From positions 1 through 64,000 of the forward strand of contig JAAXKA010000026.1 of NCBI GenBank assembly GCA_012269555.1: a stretch of DNA of 64,000 bases, in the 5' to 3' direction. This DNA is from Alphaproteobacteria bacterium (GTDB lineage: Bacteria > Pseudomonadota > Alphaproteobacteria > Puniceispirillales > Puniceispirillaceae). A program made the position numbers and the translations under genes. The notes under the pieces were generated by a model. That model saw only the letters and a program-made list of their open reading frames with translations, was not told the DNA's origin and made no database searches. Below are positions 26,074 through 34,166 of this stretch, one piece after another; the stretch's first letter is position 1, and each line of letters begins with the position of its first letter.

Positions 26074-27405
26074 ATGCGTATTGCAATCGTCGGTTCAGGA
26101 ATTGCTGGTTTAAGTGCCGCATGGTTATTTCATAAAGAACATGAGGTTAAACTATTCGAGAAAGACAATCGATTTGGCGGGCATGCGCATACCGTTGACG
26201 TCAAAAAGGACGAAGACACTGAGCCAGTTGCCGTTGACAGTGGGTTTATTGTTTATAATGAGCTTAACTATCCCAATTTAATTGGGTTGTTTGATGCGTT
26301 AAATATAGAAACACAAAAAACCGAAATGTCTTTTGGTCTATCTTTATCTAATCGTCAATTTGAATATGCTGGTTCTTTGAAAGGGTTATTTGCACAACCT
26401 TTAAATTGGCTAAAACCAAAGTATTGGCTGTTACTTTCAAATTTATATAGGTTTTATAAAACGGCGGCAAATCAAGTAGAGCTTGGTCCAACAGATGAAA
26501 CTCTTCAAGAATTAATGATTAGAATGCGTATGAGTGATACTTTCATTTATGAACATATGCTTCCTATGGCTGCAGCAATTTGGTCTTGCCCATCCGATGT
26601 AATTATGCAATTTCCAGCGCGCTCATTTATAAAATTTATGGATAATCATAAATTATTAGATTTTTCAGGACGCCCTATTTGGCGAACAGTGAGCGGTGGA
26701 TCCAGAAATTACGTAGCAAAAATTATAAAAATACTTGGGTCGAATGCTAGGTGCAATGTTTCGATAAACAAAATTGAGCGGACACAACAAGGGGTCATTA
26801 TTTCAATTGAAGGGGAAAAATCAGAGTTTTTTGATAAGATTATTTTTGCAACTCATGCTAATGATACCCTTGAATTATTGCACGATATAAAACAAGAAGA
26901 ATATGATATATTGAGCCAATTTTCTTTCCAAAAAAATAATGTAATATTGCATTCACAATCTTCTTATATGCCAAAGAAAAAAATGGCATGGTCTTCATGG
27001 AATTACCTTTCCAATAATTCAGAAAAAAAGGAATTATGTGTAACCTACTGGATGAATAAGCTACAATCTATTTCCAACCACTTTCCGCTATTTGTGACAT
27101 TAAATCCTTTTTCTGATTTTCCGATAAAAGAACCTCATAGGCATTTCACCTATTTACATCCAATTTTTGACCAAAAAGCTATAGAAGCACAAAAAAAATT
27201 AAATACTATACAAGGACCTCTCCATACCTATTTTTGTGGAGCATGGACGAGATATGGCTTTCATGAAGATGGGATTTTATCTGCTGTAGCGATTGCAAAA
27301 GCATTCAATATTGAAATCCCATGGTTTAGCCCAACAGAAGCCTGCCATGCTCCCAATTGGCTAGACATCTGGGAAAAGAAAGCTACAGAAAATGCAGAAA
27401 CATAA
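26074..27405 (+). CDS. COG2907 FAD-dependent amine-oxidase-like protein (lipid module)
   Basis: A 443-residue flavoprotein with the dinucleotide motif IVGSGIAGLSAAWLF at residues 4-18, then the acidic end of the second beta strand and RFGGHAHTV. These are marks of the COG2907 NAD/FAD-binding family. The C-terminal FAD motif GAWTRYGFHEDGILSA is present. It is named after amine oxidases, but genes of this type travel with DUF1365 and cyclopropane-synthase homologues, so an acyl-chain desaturase or oxidase role is more likely (inference from context). The stop overlaps the next ATG by one base (TAATG). Confidence 0.85.
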   Translation: MRIAIVGSGIAGLSAAWLFHKEHEVKLFEKDNRFGGHAHTVDVKKDEDTEPVAVDSGFIVYNELNYPNLIGLFDALNIETQKTEMSFGLSLSNRQFEYAGSLKGLFAQPLNWLKPKYWLLLSNLYRFYKTAANQVELGPTDETLQELMIRMRMSDTFIYEHMLPMAAAIWSCPSDVIMQFPARSFIKFMDNHKLLDFSGRPIWRTVSGGSRNYVAKIIKILGSNARCNVSINKIERTQQGVIISIEGEKSEFFDKIIFATHANDTLELLHDIKQEEYDILSQFSFQKNNVILHSQSSYMPKKKMAWSSWNYLSNNSEKKELCVTYWMNKLQSISNHFPLFVTLNPFSDFPIKEPHRHFTYLHPIFDQKAIEAQKKLNTIQGPLHTYFCGAWTRYGFHEDGILSAVAIAKAFNIEIPWFSPTEACHAPNWLDIWEKKATENAET

Positions 27406-28238
27406 TGGGTCTTATATTAATGCAAGCAGTTAGATTAGCATCTTCAGTTATCACCCATACGAGGCACGGAAAACCATCTCATTTTTTGTCTCGCTCTGGT
27501 CTTTCCGTATTTATTGATTTGGATAAACTCATGATCGCGAATAGTCAAAGTAGCTTATTTTCAGTGGATAAATTTAATCTCATTTCATTTCATCAGTCAG
27601 ATTATGGTGAAGAGTATCTTCAAAAAAAAAGGAATAGAAAACACCCTCAAATTTCATACAAACTAGCAGATTATATCAGAAGCATAGCCCGTGAATATCT
27701 TCCTAATAAAAAAATTGCTAATATTTCTCTACTAACATTCCCAAGAATTCTTAATCTGAATTTTAACCCAATTTCAGTCTTTATCTGCCAAGATCAGGCA
27801 GGAAAAGACTGTTTCATAATTTACGAAGTTCATAACACCTTCGGCGACTCTCATAGTTATGTTAGTATTATCGAAGAAAACAATAGAAACCAGAAACACT
27901 TTGCGTTAAAGCAAATGCATGTTTCACCATTTTTTCCAACTGATGGTGAGTACATTCTTAGCTATAAAAAACGAAAAGATACGTTTTCGCTCATTGTACG
28001 CTATTTCAGAAACAACAAACCAGCTCTCACAGCAACAATGCGTGGCAATTTTTCTCAATTATCGTCTATTGAAATCTTGAAACATATTATTGTGAATAGA
28101 CAATTTCCACTAAGGCCCCTAATATCGATTCATTTTGAGGCCCTTAAGTTATTTTTAAAAAAATGCATTTATCATCCAAGACCAACACCCCCATCAATCC
28201 GAATTAGCCAATCACAAACTCGAAAGTCCAATAAATGA
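27405..28238 (+). CDS. DUF1365 family protein (lipid module)
   Basis: A 277-residue DUF1365 (COG3496) protein. Recognisable segments are the N-terminal SSVITHTRHGKPSHFLSR, the FDLD-like FIDLDKL, LLTFPRILNLNFNPISVFIC and the HVSPFFPTDGEY region. I choose ATG 27405, which overlaps the preceding stop by one base. Upstream in-frame codons to 27357 lie within the flavoprotein gene, and ATG 27420 is another option. The biochemical role of DUF1365 is not established; it nearly always sits between a COG2907 flavoprotein and a cyclopropane-fatty-acid-synthase homologue. The stop overlaps the next gene by four bases. Confidence 0.85.
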   Translation: MGLILMQAVRLASSVITHTRHGKPSHFLSRSGLSVFIDLDKLMIANSQSSLFSVDKFNLISFHQSDYGEEYLQKKRNRKHPQISYKLADYIRSIAREYLPNKKIANISLLTFPRILNLNFNPISVFICQDQAGKDCFIIYEVHNTFGDSHSYVSIIEENNRNQKHFALKQMHVSPFFPTDGEYILSYKKRKDTFSLIVRYFRNNKPALTATMRGNFSQLSSIEILKHIIVNRQFPLRPLISIHFEALKLFLKKCIYHPRPTPPSIRISQSQTRKSNK

Positions 28239-29431
28239 CAATAGAGCTATGGAAGTCCTTTAGAATTAAGGCATTAAAAAAGATTTTTGAACAGATACAG
28301 TTTGGTGAACTGCAAGTCACTTTCCCGGATGGAGAATTGACAAGCTATAAAGGCAAACAAAATGGACCGAAGGCTGATATAATACTATCTTCACACGACT
28401 CCGTAAAACACATACTAAAAAGTGGAATCATTGGTTTTTGTGAGGCCTATATGGATGAAAAAATTGAGACCAAAAACCTAGCCTCTCTAATAGAACTTGG
28501 TTCACTTCATTCTAAATTTCTTAGTCAGATACTGAATTTTAATCCAATAAAGCAGTCAATATTAAAATTTATTCACTTTACAAATCGAAACAGTAAAGCC
28601 GGTTCGCGCAAAAATATTGCTTACCACTATGACCTCGGCAATGAATTCTATGGAGAATGGCTTGATCCCTCCATGACTTATTCATCTGCTATTTTTGCAT
28701 CAGAACACCAAGGGCTCAGCGAAGCACAGTTTAATAAGTATAAAATAATTTCAGAACTTGCTGAAATAAAATCTGGTGATCGGGTGCTTGAAATCGGTTG
28801 CGGTTGGGGTGGGTTCATGGAGTACGCGGCTAAGACATATGACGCTCATATCACCGGCATTACAATTTCAAATTCGCAGTTTGATTTTGCATCAAAACGC
28901 ATGCAATCAGAGGGGTTAACGGGAAATACAGACTTAAAGCTTCTTGATTATAGAGACTTAAACCAGAAGTTTGATAAAATTATTTCAATAGAAATGTTTG
29001 AAGCGGTGGGTGAAAAGTATTGGCCAATTTATTTTAATAAAATAGGCCAATCATTAAAAAAAGGCGGTAAAGCAGCATTACAAATCATTACAATTAATGA
29101 AAACCAGTTTCCATTCTATCGAAATAATCCAGATTTTATTCAAAGATATATTTTTCCAGGCGGTATGCTGCCATCTCTAGCGGCCCTTCAGAAACCCATT
29201 AGCAGTGCTGGTTTACAGATAAATGATAGCTATGGGTTTGGTCTTGATTATGCAAAAACACTATCAAACTGGAGAAATCGCTTCGTCAAAGCCTGGCCAA
29301 AACTGGCAAATCAAAAAAAATTTGATAACCGCTTCTTCAAAATGTGGGAATTATACTTAGCTTATTGTGAGGGTGGCTTTAGAGGTGGAGTTATCGACGT
29401 AAAACAAATGCTAATAACGCATAAAATGTAA
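28235..29431 (+). CDS. cyclopropane-fatty-acid-synthase-family SAM methyltransferase with altered bicarbonate site
   Basis: A 398-residue member of the CFA synthase family, which methylates double bonds of membrane phospholipid acyl chains. SAM-binding motif LEIGCGWGG is at residues 185-193. The HYDLGNEFY segment is at 131-139 and YIFPGGMLPSL at 305-315. Aligned by eye to E. coli Cfa, the bicarbonate-binding residues Glu239, Ile268 and Tyr317 are kept (here Glu256, Ile285, Tyr339). Cys139 has become Ser151 and His266 has become Gln283. This suggests methylation without ring closure. It is the third gene in a coupled run (ATGA overlap with DUF1365). The family is certain; the product is not. 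Confidence 0.88.
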   Translation: MTIELWKSFRIKALKKIFEQIQFGELQVTFPDGELTSYKGKQNGPKADIILSSHDSVKHILKSGIIGFCEAYMDEKIETKNLASLIELGSLHSKFLSQILNFNPIKQSILKFIHFTNRNSKAGSRKNIAYHYDLGNEFYGEWLDPSMTYSSAIFASEHQGLSEAQFNKYKIISELAEIKSGDRVLEIGCGWGGFMEYAAKTYDAHITGITISNSQFDFASKRMQSEGLTGNTDLKLLDYRDLNQKFDKIISIEMFEAVGEKYWPIYFNKIGQSLKKGGKAALQIITINENQFPFYRNNPDFIQRYIFPGGMLPSLAALQKPISSAGLQINDSYGFGLDYAKTLSNWRNRFVKAWPKLANQKKFDNRFFKMWELYLAYCEGGFRGGVIDVKQMLITHKM

Positions 29432-29631
29432 CCAAATATTTTTTGAAATAAAACTGAAGGAAACCAGCCAATTTTCAGATAAGAAGTTGTTTCACATTCC
29501 TATTTATTTGTTTTGATGGCTATTGCTTAACCAAATAGAAATCATTTTTTTACATCCCAAAATATGCAATTTGAACCAATTTGACCCTCAATTCGTAAAA
29601 TATATTATAATATTACTTATAAAGGTCTTTT

Positions 29632-30153
29632 ATGAACAAGTTAACAAATACTTATGGAACTATAGCGTTATCAGAGAATTTTGTTCCTGAAAACTATTTT
29701 ACTGGTAACATCGAAGCCACCGGCGTATTTGTAGACCGTTTTGGCGTCATTAGAAGACGATTTAATGTATCTATCATAGGTAGTAAAAAAGATAATGGGT
29801 TTTCATTAGATGAGTACTTTTTATTCGATGATGGTGAGCAGGAAATTAGGAAGTGGGAAATTGAGAAAATAGACCACGAAACTTACGTAGGAAAATGTGA
29901 AGATGTATGTGGTAAAGCTATTGGTAAATTATGCAATTCCATTTTAAATTGGCAATATCATTTCAATTTAAAAATATTTAATCAAAAAATTAAAGTTAAA
30001 TTTGAGGATATTATGGTTCAACAAACACCCTCAATCATGCTTAATAATGCGAAGATAAAGAAATATGGCCTTTTGCTTGGGCAGGTATTCATTTCTTTCA
30101 ATAAAAATCCACAACCATCTTCTTACACTGAACCACTATATGCGGCCAAATAA
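29632..30153 (+). CDS. DUF3833 family protein (lipid module)
   Basis: A 173-residue protein matching the DUF3833 pattern: a DRFGVIRRRF segment near residues 36-45, DEYFLFDDGEQEIRKW near 60-75, and a C-terminal KYGLLLGQVFISF end. Many members are lipoproteins, but no lipobox or signal sequence is visible here; the N-terminus is polar, so a cytoplasmic location is likely unless the start is wrong. The function is unknown. It follows the CFA homologue after 200 bases and may have its own promoter. It shares its neighbourhood with CFA-linked genes in other proteobacteria. Confidence 0.78.
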   Translation: MNKLTNTYGTIALSENFVPENYFTGNIEATGVFVDRFGVIRRRFNVSIIGSKKDNGFSLDEYFLFDDGEQEIRKWEIEKIDHETYVGKCEDVCGKAIGKLCNSILNWQYHFNLKIFNQKIKVKFEDIMVQQTPSIMLNNAKIKKYGLLLGQVFISFNKNPQPSSYTEPLYAAK

Positions 30154-30154
30154 A

Positions 30155-30186
30155 AATCATATTTGTCCTTAAAATAACAAATGATT
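30155..30186 (-). terminator. hairpin terminator between convergent DUF3833 and NTF2-like genes
   Basis: AATCAT plus TTGT (30155-30166, two bulged bases) pairs with ACAAATGATT (30177-30186), a ten-pair stem. On the minus strand it is followed by TTTTTATTT, which fits termination of the leftward SDR/NTF2 unit; the other direction has a weaker T-run. It overlaps the stop codon of the NTF2-like gene by two bases. Confidence 0.5.
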
Positions 30187-30628
30187 ATTGCTTTAATTTA
30201 AACATTTTTAGTAAAAGACGCGTGGTAAAGCCTAAAACCGGAATTAAAGTGAGTAGTTGACTGGCACTATCCCAATGGTCATGATGTGTTGTGATCTTAC
30301 CTTCTGCATTTGCTTTAACCTCTGATATGCCCACTATATTTATCTTAATAAATCTAAATCTTTTAACTTTTCCAGTTAACCGCCATTTAATATAACTTGC
30401 CTTTTGTGATTCACTTAGATCCAATATTTCAAATTTTGGGTCTGCCATTACCTCGAACATATGACTAAATATGGCAATAAACTTTGTTTTACCACAGGTA
30501 ATGTTAAAAGGGTCAGAGAATTCAATATCATCAGAGACCATCTTACTCAAATCTGCTAAATTTTCAGCGGTCAGTTGTGAAAATAAATGAGCATATTTAT
30601 AAATAAGTGAACAGTTTTCTGTATTCAT
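30185..30628 (-). CDS. NTF2-like/SnoaL-fold protein (lipid module)
   Basis: A 147-residue protein of the nuclear-transport-factor-2-like fold. It shows the usual order: an N-terminal helix, a LSKMVSDDIEFSDPFN segment with the acidic pocket start, and a beta-rich second half ending in HHDHWDSASQLL. Such proteins can be enzymes or binding partners; no active-site residues can be assigned. It overlaps the SDR stop by four bases (ATGA), making a two-gene leftward unit that converges on DUF3833. SDR plus SnoaL pairs accompany CFA-type genes in several alphaproteobacteria, so a role in the same lipid pathway is plausible. Confidence 0.75.
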   Translation of the reverse strand: MNTENCSLIYKYAHLFSQLTAENLADLSKMVSDDIEFSDPFNITCGKTKFIAIFSHMFEVMADPKFEILDLSESQKASYIKWRLTGKVKRFRFIKINIVGISEVKANAEGKITTHHDHWDSASQLLTLIPVLGFTTRLLLKMFKLKQ

Positions 30629-31365
30629 CGATTAGTTATCCATCTGATTACCTTAAAATAAATACTTTTTGGTAAAATTCTCAGAAGTTTCATTATTATT
30701 ACAAAGCCAGTTGGAAAGCATATTTCAAATTTGTTACTTTTAAGGCCTTTAATAATATTATTAGCCGCTTTGCTTGCGGAAATAATTTGTGGCATTTTGA
30801 AATCGTTTATAGCGGTAGCCTCTGTCTCCACAAACCCCGGACTAATAATTTGTACCTTTATCCCTAGTGGAGTTAAGTCTATGTGCAACGCTTCAGCCAA
30901 ATTACTCAATGCTGCTTTTGTTGGTCCATATGCAGCTGACCTTGGTAATCCTCCATATCCTGCTGTTGACCCCATAATTACGATATGACCTGTTTGAAGA
31001 CCAATGAATTTGGGTATAATACTATCTAGAGAATGAATGACTCCCATGTAGTTCACCATCATATGGCCATAAAATTCCTCAGAATTAAGTTCAAGTCCGC
31101 CAAGAGGTAAATATTTTCCAGCATTTAAAATAGCACAGTCAATATTTCCACCACTTTTAATACTCTTTTCGATAGCATTGTTGATTTCTAATCTATCGCA
31201 TACATCTGCACGAAAAATATTAATATTTTTGTGTTTGCCCTTTATTTTCTTAAGATGGTCGATCCGCCTCGCAACTGCACTTACTACGTGACCTTCTGAT
31301 GCTAAAGCAATAGATAGAGCTTTTCCGATACCAGAGCTAGCGCCTGTTATAAAATAATGAGCCAT
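30625..31365 (-). CDS. short-chain dehydrogenase/reductase (lipid module)
   Basis: A 246-residue SDR with TGASSGIGKALSIALA near residues 7-22, NAGKYLPLG near 86, the serine in IMGSTAGYGG and the AYGPTKAAL motif with catalytic Tyr and Lys. The C-terminal part has a hydrophobic stretch (GFVIIMKLLRILP), compatible with membrane association and a lipid substrate. It is translated together with the NTF2-like protein. The SDR family is certain; the substrate is inferred from neighbours. It differs from FabG at 4.3 kb and the YciK-like gene at 15.8 kb. Confidence 0.82.
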   Translation of the reverse strand: MAHYFITGASSGIGKALSIALASEGHVVSAVARRIDHLKKIKGKHKNINIFRADVCDRLEINNAIEKSIKSGGNIDCAILNAGKYLPLGGLELNSEEFYGHMMVNYMGVIHSLDSIIPKFIGLQTGHIVIMGSTAGYGGLPRSAAYGPTKAALSNLAEALHIDLTPLGIKVQIISPGFVETEATAINDFKMPQIISASKAANNIIKGLKSNKFEICFPTGFVIIMKLLRILPKSIYFKVIRWITNR

Positions 31366-31460
31366 TTTTTTTCTTTTATTAAATCTGATAAAACGTTATT
31401 CTATTTTTAGATAAATATAGAGTTTTATAGTCAATAAATACAATAATTTAATAAATGTGC

Positions 31461-32162
31461 TCAGCGCAAACTGCATTGCTCAAACATTATTCTAACATAA
31501 CCACGCAAATTAGATTTAGTTATTCTGGCTTTTAAAAGCCATGTTTCTGCTGGTATAACAATGTCGAGGGGCAAGCTACCTTTAACAATTTTTTGACCAC
31601 CAAGATATGCTAACCTTACCTCAATATCCTGCTCTGGATCAAACCAAGGATTGTTTTTGTTGCCTTGGGAAAATGGTGCACCATGAACATGAACAAGTAG
31701 CCCTCCTTGAAACAAGGACAGGCTTGACTCAGAACCAGTATATAATTCAGTCGCCACCGCAAGCTTATTATCAGCCAGTGATCGACAATTAATTGGAGAG
31801 GATATTGCAAGCAATGACTGACGTATTTGTTCTAATGAAACGTCAGATTCTAGCAAAAATTTGATTGAATTAGATAAAATTTTATCAGAGTCTTCTAATC
31901 CTAAATCAGATATTATATTTCCGGCAGCAAGTTTTTTATTAAGTTGCTCGAGTGATGCTATTTCTTGATTAAGTTGATTTAACTGAGCTTGAGATTTATC
32001 CAACTCATTATTTATATTCTCGTATAAATTTTTTTGATCATAATTTCCCCATTGCCAACCTAGCCAAAGAACTAACCCAATTACACTGATACGAATTACT
32101 ATATTGATATAAATCCGATATTCTTTTCTTCTGTACTTCTCTCTGGTCTCAAAAAAATCCAT
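31461..32162 (-). CDS. membrane-anchored coiled-coil protein, unknown
   Basis: A 233-residue protein I do not recognise. A short basic N-terminus (RRKEYR) is followed by one transmembrane segment at about residues 21-40, so the rest is probably periplasmic. Residues 48-75 are a heptad-like Gln/Asn/Leu-rich coiled coil (NELDKSQAQLNQLNQEIASL). The C-terminal half is beta-rich, with an HVHGAP segment near 156 and two cysteines near 125 and 230. The layout resembles envelope adaptor proteins. Neighbours (an SDR and an HD hydrolase) do not reveal a role. It is a single gene with spacers on both sides. Confidence 0.7.
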   Translation of the reverse strand: MDFFETREKYRRKEYRIYINIVIRISVIGLVLWLGWQWGNYDQKNLYENINNELDKSQAQLNQLNQEIASLEQLNKKLAAGNIISDLGLEDSDKILSNSIKFLLESDVSLEQIRQSLLAISSPINCRSLADNKLAVATELYTGSESSLSLFQGGLLVHVHGAPFSQGNKNNPWFDPEQDIEVRLAYLGGQKIVKGSLPLDIVIPAETWLLKARITKSNLRGYVRIMFEQCSLR

Positions 32163-32387
32163 AACTTATCTTTCATTAAAACCGTTACATAACCCCACCA
32201 AAATCCAATATTGGCTTTAAAATTATAAAAAATGGCAATTCAAACCAATCAGAGAAGTTGATTTTTTACACATTTGTCTTCTCAACGTAAATAATTATCT
32301 TACTGTGTGATACAGAAACATAGACTATTTACATTTTAGTTTGTTTGGTAAACAACATTCTTCTAAGTTAATTATTAAATTTTAGAT

Positions 32388-33014
32388 ATGGCATTAAAAA
32401 ATCATACCCCAAAACGGGCCTGGCAAAGGATGCTCTCTGGGCGAAGACTTAATGTATTAGAGCCTAGTCCGCTTGATATTGAAATCGATGATATTGCTCA
32501 CGGTTTATCTAGATTAGCGCGATGGAATGGACAAACACTTGGCAATTATGCCTTCTCAGTAGCTCAACACAGCATATTAGTTGAGAAAATTATGCATATG
32601 AATTTTTCAAAACTACCAAATTATTGGCGCTTAGCATGTTTGCTTCATGATGCACCAGAATATGTGATAAGCGACTTGATAACTCCTTTAAAGTCAGCTC
32701 TAGGTTCAGAATACAGAAACATCGAGGAAAATCTGCAAAAGGCTATTCATATACGATTCGGTTTGCCAGCAATTATCCCAGAAGAAATAAGTAGATCAAT
32801 TAAACTTGCAGATAAAATGGCAGCATGGATTGAAGCCACTCAAATCGCCGGATTTAAAATAGAAGAAGCAAACAAGGTTTTTTCCAAACCAAAAGGAACG
32901 CCTCTAGATATCAAATTAGTAGCAAGCTCACCTAAAAAAGCGAAAGAGGCATTTATTAGACGTTTCATCATGCTAGGTGGTGGAAATGGGAAAATAAATT
33001 TTAAATCAATCTAG
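32388..33014 (+). CDS. HD-domain phosphohydrolase, YfbR-like
   Basis: A 208-residue HD-superfamily hydrolase. The metal-binding pattern is H in VAQHSILVE (near residue 60), HD in CLLHDAPEY (near 86-92) and a later Asp in KLADKMAAW. The DAPEYVISDLITPLK segment places it with COG1896, whose characterised member YfbR is a 5'-deoxynucleotidase. Nucleotide monophosphate hydrolysis is therefore likely but not proven. It stands alone after a 225-base spacer in which I see only AT-rich sequence. A tRNA gene follows 61 bases downstream. Confidence 0.87.
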   Translation: MALKNHTPKRAWQRMLSGRRLNVLEPSPLDIEIDDIAHGLSRLARWNGQTLGNYAFSVAQHSILVEKIMHMNFSKLPNYWRLACLLHDAPEYVISDLITPLKSALGSEYRNIEENLQKAIHIRFGLPAIIPEEISRSIKLADKMAAWIEATQIAGFKIEEANKVFSKPKGTPLDIKLVASSPKKAKEAFIRRFIMLGGGNGKINFKSI

Positions 33015-33075
33015 AAAGAGACTTGTAAAAATAGCTATTCGCATTGTAGAACAGTGTAAATAGCATGTCAAAAAT

Positions 33076-33162
33076 GGGGGCATGGTGAAATTTGGTAAAC
33101 ACAGCAGACTTAAAATCTGCCGACGATAAGTCTTCCCGGTTCAAGTCCGGGTGTCCCCACCA
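33076..33162 (+). tRNA. tRNA-Leu (anticodon TAA)
   Basis: An 87-base cloverleaf. The acceptor stem GGGGGCA pairs with TGTCCCC (one G-U). The anticodon stem GCAGA/TCTGC holds the loop CTTAAAA, giving anticodon TAA, which reads UUA. There is a long variable arm (CGACGATAAGTCTT), the class II feature of leucine tRNAs, and a T arm CCCGG-TTCAAGT-CCGGG. Discriminator A and an encoded CCA end the gene. The opposite strand reads as a short open frame containing GHPDLNR, a well-known artefact of tRNA genes. Confidence 0.97.
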
Positions 33163-33267
33163 ACCAAAAAATATTATCAAAATCATAACTATAACTCAGG
33201 AATGAGAATATAAAAAATATTTTAAATATCACTTTAGTTGTCCTACAAATTTGTATCTGTTAATATT

Positions 33268-34122
33268 ATGTTTTTTTTACCTTTATTTGATAGACTAATT
33301 TCCTCTCGAACTCCCATTATTTCTTGGTGTATTTTATTTTTTTGTGTTGTCATATTTTGCTGGCAATTATCACTTGATAGTTACACTCTCCGTATTGTTT
33401 CACTTAAATATGGTGTTATACCGTCAGTTATATTTGGACATCAGTCTCTCCCCCCTGAATTACAATTATTCCATCCTTTTCTTTCTATAATTAGCTCGAT
33501 GTTTTTACATGCAGGTTGGCTCCATATTGGATCAAACATGCTTTATTTATGGATTTTTGCAGATAATATTGAAGACTCAATGGGACATCTCAAATTTGTG
33601 ATATTCTACATCATTTGTGGTACTGCAGCAGCTTTCGCACAGGGAATTATTGACCCGGAATCAACTACTCCTATGATAGGGGCCTCTGGCGGTATAGCTG
33701 GTATATTAGGCGCCTATATTGTTCTGCATCCGAGGGCACCAATTCAAGTTTTAATGATAATTTTAATTTTTATAAGATTTATAAGTATGCCTGCGTGGAT
33801 TGTATTAGGAGTCTGGATAGGAACTCAATTTGCTGCGGCGCCTACTAGCTTTTCACAAGAGGGCGGTGTGGCTTATTTTGCCCATATTGGGGGATTTTTA
33901 GCAGGTGCTTCCCTCATACCATTTTTTAAACGAAAAGATATACCGTTGTTTGGTAAATATGACACTGTGATGTCGAAGTCAGATTTTACAAATCCCATTT
34001 CTTTTGATGAGGTAAAAAAACAAGCTATAAAAAAATATACTTATCAAAAAGTTGAAGGAGAGATGAAAAAAGGGTCGCTTCCAACATTTAAAAAAACTCC
34101 AAAAGGGCCTTGGAATAGCTAG
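33268..34122 (+). CDS. rhomboid family intramembrane serine protease
   Basis: A 284-residue membrane protein with about six hydrophobic segments. The catalytic serine is in GASGGIAGILGAY and the catalytic histidine in FAHIGGFLAG. The HAGWLHIGSNMLYLW segment of transmembrane helix 2 is also typical. Rhomboids cleave single-pass membrane proteins within the bilayer. I use ATG 33268; the frame is open to a TTG at 33238, but those ten extra residues add nothing to the family start. The polar tail ending GPWNS is usual in alphaproteobacterial rhomboids. Confidence 0.9.
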   Translation: MFFLPLFDRLISSRTPIISWCILFFCVVIFCWQLSLDSYTLRIVSLKYGVIPSVIFGHQSLPPELQLFHPFLSIISSMFLHAGWLHIGSNMLYLWIFADNIEDSMGHLKFVIFYIICGTAAAFAQGIIDPESTTPMIGASGGIAGILGAYIVLHPRAPIQVLMIILIFIRFISMPAWIVLGVWIGTQFAAAPTSFSQEGGVAYFAHIGGFLAGASLIPFFKRKDIPLFGKYDTVMSKSDFTNPISFDEVKKQAIKKYTYQKVEGEMKKGSLPTFKKTPKGPWNS

Positions 34123-34166
34123 CAAACCCGTATTTCTAAATTAAATAATCGAATTCGAATAATAAA

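Noticed and set aside
30628-30650. TTATCCATC near the NTF2/SDR genes as a DnaA box
   Set aside because: It is single, partial and inside a coding region; chance match in AT-rich DNA.
33001-33186. Open frame on the minus strand over the tRNA with a GHPDLNR-like stretch
   Set aside because: It is the antisense of tRNA-Leu(UAA); this peptide is a familiar artefact of tRNA genes.
34140-34166. CGAATTCG palindrome between rhomboid and the CinA-like gene as a terminator
   Set aside because: The stem is only four base pairs without a loop or T-run.
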